64,000 bases of DNA from Heliocybe sulcata (Eukaryota > Basidiomycota > Agaricomycetes > Gloeophyllales > Gloeophyllaceae), in assembly GCA_004369045.1 (NCBI GenBank), contig ML213508.1, forward strand, positions 110,330 through 174,329, written 5' to 3'. Each line of letters opens with the position of its first letter. Position 1 is the first letter of the stretch. Shown one piece after another: positions 56,730 to 64,000 of this stretch. The translations under genes were made by a program, and so were the position numbers. Below the pieces are notes generated by a model. It saw only the letters and a list, made by a program, of their open reading frames with translations. It was not told the DNA's origin and did not search any database.

Positions 56730-59684
56730 ATGGGGGGCCGACTTCCCTGCCCACCAGGGCAGGACCCTGATGTCTGGCCAACATTTGACGAAGGTCTTCA
56801 ACGATCCATCCTTCAGCATTATGACAAAAAGCGGCAGTCAGCTGTTGGACAGGAATCACGAGACCGCCTCCGGGGCGGCAATGCGTCCTCGTCCGATCCA
56901 GCGCTGGCATCACTAGATAATAACCGGTAAGCACATGGATAGGGCAAAGCAGAGTACTTGCTTATTTCCAAGATTGAAATCAGCGCGATTCAACCACACA
57001 ATGCGCGACGCGTCGATAAACACGTTGATAAACGCGTTGATACACGCATGGACCACAGTACGCGCTATACGCATCCCTTGCCAATGCAGGCAGCTCAGTA
57101 AGATCTCCGTTCAGTATCTCCGACATCACAAAGCTGACACACCTCCAAAGGCCGTTTGCATCGTATCGCCAAACCACAGAACGTCGACAGCGGGAGGCAG
57201 AGGACCGTGAACGCCAGAACCAACAGCGGGAGGCAGAGGGCCCTGAATGCTGGAACCAGCAGCATCACAACTGTGAGAGGCAGCAACGTGTAGGACGCGA
57301 TAAGTATAAGCACCTGCAAATAGAACGTGAGCGACAGAAGGAGCGAGAAGATGCAGCATACCTGGCCCACCAGCATGCTGGGGACGGGCGCTCTCGAAGC
57401 GGCTCAGTGGGGGCTGATCCTCGGCACCGTAACCATGAACGCCGGGACCAGGAGAACCGCCGTCCAGGATATCAGTGAGTATGATTCACCTCTCTGGCAA
57501 TAGAGTATCTATCCTTACCTGTAAAACCATCAGCCCGCCCTCTAACTACAAAAGCGCTGTCATTGGACAGTTGCGCAAGAGGGGACAACATGAAGAATCT
57601 GATGAAAGCTCTTCTCATCACGAAGAGATTGCAACGAAACGACAGCGCAATGCTTACCAGCGGCGCGCTTCCCATCCTCATCAGCGTTCCTCTTCACCAT
57701 TCCGCTCTTCATCTTCTCCTCCACCGAAATCTCTTTCCCATCACCGTAGTTCCCGACCCAAGCAAGGCCGTCACAAAGCTGAAACAACTCGCCAGCTTCG
57801 GCGTACAGCAGACAGGGTCCGCCGTGGGTTCCCCTCCAACAACTCGGATGATGACTTTCAGCTCGGCCGTCGATGGAATGTTCTTCTTCGGAGTCCGGAG
57901 AGGCTGACTCCTGCGCAGCGAGTTGCAAGGGCAATTATATGGGTAAGCGAATACGAGTACACGTACCTCACTTGCTAACAAACATCCATATATAGGAGAG
58001 GGCACGCCGGCTATTCCAGCGTCTTTGTGGGGTACCTGCAGGACAGTCCTGGCCTCAAACGATGGAGCCCCGCTATGAAGAGGACACGGGCGAGCAGTAT
58101 TATACACCCGTCTTCGATGAAGGAGTCACTCACCCTGTTAACCAAGAGATATTTGACGCCGTTGCTGATATTCTCTACAGCGAGCTTATGGTAATTTATT
58201 GCTCGATCATCGAATGATGTACATTGTTTGACAGGCATTAATTCCAGGATCCTGATACGCCACGAGAACATGAGCTGGATCATGAAGACGTGTATTTTAA
58301 TCGACTCACCATTATAGGTTTGCTGAAGAAGTCCTTTGATGGCTGGAAGCGAGATGCCCTAAAGGATCGAGACCTGGCCAAGAAGCAACGGTGGCAGAAG
58401 AATATCAGCAATTCAAAGCGGTTGGAGCGTAGACGTGGGGTACGTGTCTTCATCCTGCGAAGAAATGATGCTCAGTGTAAGCTGTGTAGGAATGTCGACG
58501 ACTTCTCAAGGTTACCTCCATATACAAGCAACGCCACGGCCGGGATCCTACGCCATTTGTAGAAATAGACTGGGTGTCTGAGATGGCATCTGAGCCCGAG
58601 GACGGAGAGGACTTCGACGAATGGAAAGAAAGGATGGGCCGCCTAGCAGGAATGCCACGAGATGGTCCTGGAATGACGCAAGAGCGGTGGGACAGTCTCA
58701 CTTTCTGGGAAGAGGTGAGGCCAGCGTGGCGCTCGAATTTTGTAAGTCAAAAGTTATCCTGCGATGTATCAGACATGACATGACGTACTGCAGCATACAA
58801 GCATTCTTGAAGAGCTCCGAACAGACTGGTGGGAGCAGGCTACCCCACAGGATCGCCGGCGTTTTACAGCCATACGAGTTACCGATACTGGGCGTGTATC
58901 AAACACCCCGCCCGCGACAGCGCCATGGAATTGTTCGATCTCGAAGGCGTGGTGGGATGAGCATGCTCATGACTTTCGAGACCACCTTCACGAGTGGGGT
59001 ACCTGGGGTAATCCTGACGGCTGGGATGATATACCAGACGACAATGATGGAGAAGATATCACAGACGAAGATGGGCTTGCTCAACCTGATCCCTTGGGAG
59101 AATCATCTCCAGTCCACGCCGACCTGTCTGACCGTGCATCGCCTGCCCCCATTAGTCCGGGACATGTGCATGATGGTTCTCCCATCTATGACCATTGTGT
59201 GCCCGAGTCTCGCGCTGCTTCATATACTTCTGGACCACCCGAGAATGAGCCACCTCCACCTGAAACGCGTTCACGTGAGCAACACTTCTTGCGAAGGACT
59301 CCGGAACACCCACCTCGAGGTTCGCAGGAACGATCGCCTGCAATAATGGCGACCCATCGGGAGCATCCCGTACGATCATCACAGTTCCTGTCTCGGCGCC
59401 GTATCAGCAGCTCTGGTTCTGAAGCATCGCACCACTCACGGCATCTATCACCACACCTAGCTGGTGAATGGTCTCAGGTAGAGCCCGAGGATGACTCAGA
59501 TCGCCAGCTCGAGGACTTGCGACATGACCGCGAGCCTCCACGTAATCCTGTGGTTGGAACTGTCTCCCGACCACGCACTTCACCTGTTGTACGGATAGGT
59601 TCACCAACATCTAGTTCGCCAGCTTCATCCGAAGATCCTAGTGACGATGATGAGCTAGAATATGAAGATATCTGGCACAGATAA
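56730..59684 (+). CDS. Uncharacterised protein, probable accessory gene of the CACTA element
   Basis: I can thread eight exons with GT-AG junctions in phase: 56730-56926, 56984-57097, 57151-57474, 57555-57942, 57996-58190, 58248-58439, 58490-58741 and 58794-59684, giving 850 residues. I do not recognise a domain. The N-terminus is short and globular (PDVWPTFDEGLQRSILQHY). The next 100 residues are Glu/Arg/Gln-rich coiled-coil (ERRQREAEDRERQNQQREAE). A Ser/His/Arg-rich stretch follows, then a conserved-looking core (FDGWKRDALKDRDLAKKQRW, TPFVEIDWVSEMASEPEDGE, DSLTFWEEVRPAWRS, LRTDWWEQATPQDRRRF), then a 280-residue acidic and Pro/Ser-rich tail. It is convergent with the transposase, 500 bp apart, as a second gene in a transposon would be. 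Exons 2-4 are the least certain. Confidence 0.55.
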
Positions 59685-60187
59685 ATCGAGCTCACAGTAC
59701 GTGTGCCAACTTCTGCGTTGACTCCGCTTCGGTCTTGATCATGTTGTCTGCCAACCTTACCTCATCTTAATGGTGCTGTTACGGATCTTCGTATCTCCTC
59801 AGGCTTCCCTACTTAGTGCTCAATGCTGGTCTCTACGTCAAGAAACTCTTGCGCTCACCTCCTGGCATCATATACCCATCACTGCATCACTCTGCCGCAA
59901 ACTGATTGAACTGGAGCTGAATCCGTCACTGTTGCCTGCCGCCTACTTCCCATTGCAATCATTAGACTCGGCCGTATACTGGTCTTGCTGCTCTGCCTAG
60001 TCAATCTTCAAGTTTCAAGTGGCTGCTTGGTGCCGGCCAGGCTCACGGCGCCCAAGCTCATAACTTGCCTCAGTGGTTAACCTGATAATTTGATCGTCCC
60101 GCTAGCTGTTTGTCGTGCTCAGATCGTGTCACTTGCACTGTGATAGTATAAATAATATGGTTAGAAAAATAGTGGCAACAACAGAGA
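59685..60187. other. Convergent intergenic region inside the transposon
   Basis: About 500 bp between the stops of the two convergent genes. It holds no gene; a 76-codon ORF at 59770 has no pattern. Likely two 3' UTRs. Confidence 0.45.
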
Positions 60188-63100
60188 TCAGTTAATCCAT
60201 TCGTCATCTGCCTCGTCGAAGAAGGCGGTGGGATGCTGCATGTTATGACTCAGGTTCCATTCAGATCAATGAGAACAAAAAATACGTACCCGATCCAAAG
60301 TAATTGTTACCCACAATGCCGGTTCTACCCAGTCACAGCGTCCTCGAGCAAGCTGGCATTGTATGGACGGGAATGGTATGAATCGTGGTGGAGCATCGGG
60401 ATCACCACTGTCGTGGTATTCATCCAAAGCCCAACAACGCAGCTCAAGTTCTGGGCTAGACGATTGTCAGTGTCGTATCTAAAGACATGTACGACCACTC
60501 ACTAATGACGCCATGGATCTCCTTCGACTGGGACAAGGTCGAGCTCCTTCATCCAACGCATCTCAGCCCACAGGATGGTATTGTCAGCACCCTTCTGCGG
60601 ATGATGAAAGATGGCAACCAGTTCGCCTCCTAGGACTTGTCCTTCTAAAGATACCTTTACGATTGAGGAGCCACAGTTTTTCCGCAGGTTGCGGGAGGTT
60701 GGTATAATGCGACGACCATCCAAGATTGCATATTCGTAGAAGACAGCATCGGTAGAGATGGGATGCGCACCACGTGGACGATCACGCGATGTATGATAAT
60801 ATACACGACGCTCACCGTTCGTGTTATAGAAGTCGTGGAGGTGCCGTATAGCTGCACTCGATAAAGGGGTTCGACTCCGTGATGTTGGAGGGCCGATGTC
60901 GATATGAAGTAAGGAGCCCGCTAGTATAAATGTCAGGTGAACTTCCACATCAGGAGAAGAGTACCGTGCGTACCATCGTCTAGTGCTTCGCATCGAGGAA
61001 ATCTGTCAGAACCTGAGGCAGCAGCCTGCACGGTTCCTCGCTCTTCTCCAGGTCGATCGAGTAGTCGCTGAGCAACCTTGAGCTCTGCTGGATGGACAGC
61101 GCACTTCCCAGCAGCGATTATCTGAGAATAATGTTAATATAATTGTTACCCAGCTCTGGGAAATGACTTACCACTGATTGCGCTCGCTTATCACGCCCGA
61201 ACTGGCGCATGAGGGTGATCTCCATCTGCCCGCGCTTTTGACTATTTGTATTGTAATTCTTCAAGATCTTGTTCAAGCGCTCAATAAGAAACAGCCAGAA
61301 GCCATACACCGGGCCATAATCCCTGATTTGATCAGGCTGATGAACGACCCAGTGGTGATTTGGCTTCATGGCTTCTTCGCCATAGATCTGCGAAAGATCT
61401 AGAATCAGCAGGAAATTGTGTAATATTGGATAACTAATACCTCGCGATACTGCAGAAGATAATCCTGCAGCAGTTCAAGTGCTCGGACAATCGTGCGCTC
61501 GTCAATTGAGCGGCCGAGAAGAAGCTTGAGGGCCGTAGCAAAGCCCAGGAACATACCAGGCTCCTCAGGATCAAGTCGTTGACTTGGTCGAGTCGGCGAT
61601 TCTGGTTTCGGATCGTCTCGCCCCTTGCCTTTTGTTTTTGACAGGGATGATTCTGAGCGCTTCTTGCGCTGGGCTTCACGAGATTCCCAGTCCTCCAGCT
61701 CACGCTTGTACTCTTCTAGTTCCGCCGTGTATTTCTCCATATCCTTGACATTCTGGTGGTGGGATGTCTCGAGAAATAGATCCCATATAGTAGGAATCTG
61801 ACAGCAAGATCAGAATGTAGCACGGATATCAATGAACTTGTACCTAATGGAACGCACAATTATTGGAAAGGGAACCGTTGTAGCGAACTTGTATTCATCT
61901 GCGGTAAGCGAACCACCAGCCGGTTCGCCCACCTTCAAAGGGAGGTTCCCAGCCCAAAGTGGAGATTCGAACTTGAAAAGAATTAGTCTTGTATACATCG
62001 CTAGGAGCCAGTAAGCGTACCGTGCCAAGAAAGCGATGAATTATGCCGAGCTCGCGTTCGGACTTCGGGGTTGGTGCTCGTAGTGACTTGGTCTGGATCC
62101 AACGCACGTACCACTGATTCTTCGCCAGTCCAAGGAGCATATTATGCATGGGATCAATCAGTGTATATCGAACGAGATCAAAATACTTCAGTCGTGCAAA
62201 CTCGGTCCATCTGCTACCAAACTCCTGGAAGAAAGCGTTCTTGTCTTCCTCAGTCTGAAGGTTCTTGTATTCCCAACAGCGCGCTTTATGTTCATCGCCA
62301 TTGCGAGGCTGGTACTCTGAGTGGCAATGAGAAGACCCTGAGAAGAATATATGACAGTCAGACGCACCATTTCGGAGAGACTCCTCAGAGAATAGCTCGT
62401 CATGTGGCACATGGCATTTAGTACACGGTGCCTCCTTGTGTCGGTGGTCAGCAAACCCACACAGCTTGCACATCGCGGGATGGTCCGCGACGATGGCAAG
62501 CAGAAAGACTCGGACGAGCCGCCCTGTATTAGATGATAGTGAGTGAAAGACCATCTATGAAGTGTTGCGTACCTTCTGGATACTTGGCGGTACTAACACG
62601 GACTCCGATTTCATACAGAATTTCGAGATCATCGACGATAAACTTAAGATAGCTTTGAATTTCCTCAGCATCTTGCTCTTTCGGCCCGGGTAGCACGACA
62701 GGGACCAGAAGATTCCGGATTTGATAACTGAAATGAGAGCTTATTGTCAAGCGGCATCATGGGGTCACGGAATACTTACCGGAGCTCCGGAGGTAGGTTT
62801 GAGACGCAGAAGCTCATAACTCCTGACGAATGGTTTGGTGACTGCGCTGACTTGTTCTTATTAAACCTGAAAAGTGAATAGTAGTCGAGCGTATACTATT
62901 TGGCATCACGTAACTTACCAGTCAGCATGAAAAGTAACGCCGACATGCAGCTCACTCTCCTCGTCGCATGAATCACGTGAAAAGAAGATCCTTCCCTGTG
63001 TATCCTTGACCGACTGTGGGACCGCACCATCCATCATGTTCGTATACTTCCCATGCTCGTGAGAGTGATCGATCCAGCGCTCGCAGAACGTCTCGAACTC

Positions 63101-64000
63101 CTCGTCCTGGAGCGCATCAGCAAGTAGATCAGACAGCTTGGCGATGGGTACACCTCTTGCTGGCGTGGGACGAGAAGGTCGACGACGTGACAGTCTTGCA
63201 AAGATATCCGAGTATTTCTGTACAAACAGAGAGCTATGGCAGCCAGGACACTTGGCATCAGGGGGGAGGTCGGTAGGGAATAGGCAATGGCAATCCGGAC
63301 ACGCTGGCTGGACACTGAAGCGGTCCTCAAGACTGAGGTCGCGAATGACCTTCTGGAAGGTTACTGGCATCGAGGAACGCTCGTCGAGGACACCAAGGCC
63401 GACAAAAATAACCCGCATCACAAAGAGTATGGTCGCACAGGCTCGGAAGGTGACACGATGGACTGTTTGCAGGTGTATGACGAGGAGAAGCACAGCACGA
63501 ACGAACCAAGCTTGGTCAGCGTTCATATACGCATCTCTTGCTGGTCGCATAGGAGTAAGTGCCTTAATATCCCCACTCGAGAGTGTTTCAGGGCGCATCT
63601 GATCCTCATCAGAGATGGGCTCGGCCTCTTCAGCACTGGCATCATTGGCATCTTGAACTGCCGGGGTGTGATCCTCTTCGGAATTGTCGTCGGAATCATC
63701 ATCGAGACCAAGAGCTTTTTGGCCCTCGGCACTGCGAAGTTCCTGTAGCTCCAGTAGCGACATTACTTCTTTGATGACGCGCTTGACGGGCTTTCGAGCA
63801 GAGCGGCGGGGGGCTGGCAACGGAGGCTGTTCAGGAGCGATTGGCTGAAGATCGTGTGAAACGTGGGAGGCGCAAGGTGCAGATTCTGGAATGGTAGGCG
63901 ACGGATGAGGACTAGGAGAGAGCGAATGCAAGAGTTGGGGGTGGGTATTCAGCGGGGCCGTTCGTTGGCTGGGAGCAGGTGAGGAACGCCCCGAGAAGTT
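60188..64000 (-). CDS. CACTA-superfamily Tnp2-type transposase, 5' part beyond the window
   Basis: Twelve exons read on the minus strand: (64000)-62919, 62866-62780, 62727-62573, 62523-62368, 62316-62021, 61971-61858, 61797-61441, 61387-61172, 61121-60974, 60920-60503, 60455-60290 and 60235-60188, giving 1080 residues from the window edge with the frame still open upstream. A zinc-ribbon-like CPDC...CPGC pair and a second CKLC...CTKCHVPH pair precede the core. Tnp2 landmarks are VTFHADWF, LVPVVLPGPKE, DLVRYTLIDPMHNMLLGL, MKPNHHWVVHQPDQIRDYGPVYGFW and ERLNKILK. The exons join without a break, so the gene could be active. Tnp2 proteins excise and insert CACTA elements; this is a cut-and-paste DNA transposon gene. 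Confidence 0.85.

Larger units (their letters stand above)
55675..64000. mobile_element. Putative CACTA (EnSpm) DNA transposon, right end outside the window
   Basis: Inferred from a Tnp2 transposase (minus), a convergent second gene, and a subterminal-like tandem repeat on the left. The left bound is a guess at CACTACTCC (55675). Terminal inverted repeats and the 3-bp target duplication cannot be checked because the other end is not in the window. Confidence 0.4.

Noticed and set aside
62071-62421. Plus-strand ORF of 116 codons
   Set aside because: Shadow of the transposase exons on the other strand.
1-64000. CRISPR arrays, tRNA, rRNA
   Set aside because: No regularly spaced repeats, and no cloverleaf or rRNA motifs found by eye; a tRNA scan was not possible.

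Overview
The window is nuclear DNA of a filamentous basidiomycete, most likely an Agaricomycete. The signs are many short introns (about 45-70 nt), an Atg1 kinase, a Clp1-type clamp-development protein, large F-box/LRR proteins, a Tnp2-type CACTA transposase, a Ty3/gypsy chromovirus and, above all, many FunK1 fungal-specific protein kinase genes. The exact order (Polyporales is my guess) is inference.

Layout. 1-5251 is a minus-strand chromovirus that runs off the left edge. 5405-6418 encodes an F-box-like acidic protein. 7603-9345 is a seven-exon secreted alginate-lyase-like polysaccharide lyase. 9765-12924 (minus) is the autophagy kinase Atg1 in twelve exons. From about 13370 to 53187 the window is dominated by eight FunK1 loci. 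Five have an open four-exon model: B 16477-19142, C 31883-34508, D 35185-37714 minus, F 47588-50208 and G 50651-53187. A (14105 to about 15645, minus) has lost its middle, E (38128-38997, minus) keeps only the 3' third, and H (about 13370-13984) is a relic. Interleaved with them are two APC-family amino-acid permease genes in opposite orientations with the same ten-exon structure (19904-21966 minus and 28935-31022 plus), two permease exon relics, a Clp1-like gene (26326-27229), a large FHA-domain nuclear protein (39181-42522) and an F-box/LRR protein (43040-44720). At the right are a 2-oxoglutarate/Fe(II) dioxygenase (53362-54880, minus, ten exons with a 16-nt microexon) and a DNA transposon region. 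That region holds an uncharacterised 850-residue gene (56730-59684, plus) convergent with a Tnp2/CACTA transposase (60188 to beyond 64000, minus).

Main observation. The FunK1 paralogs share a roughly 250-bp promoter, an N-terminal half carrying the sequence marks of a PD-(D/E)XK nuclease fold (PDL, then ExK, then QxxxY), a FunK1 kinase domain, and a C-terminal bipartite nuclear localisation signal. This suggests a co-regulated, nucleus-directed nuclease-like/kinase fusion family that is expanding and decaying locally. The nuclease assignment is motif-based inference and has not been tested.

Gene-poor stretches are 6419-7602, 9346-9764, 21967-26325, 27230-28934, 44721-47330 and 54881-56729. 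I see no tRNA, rRNA or CRISPR array. All exon models were read by eye from splice consensus and reading frame.
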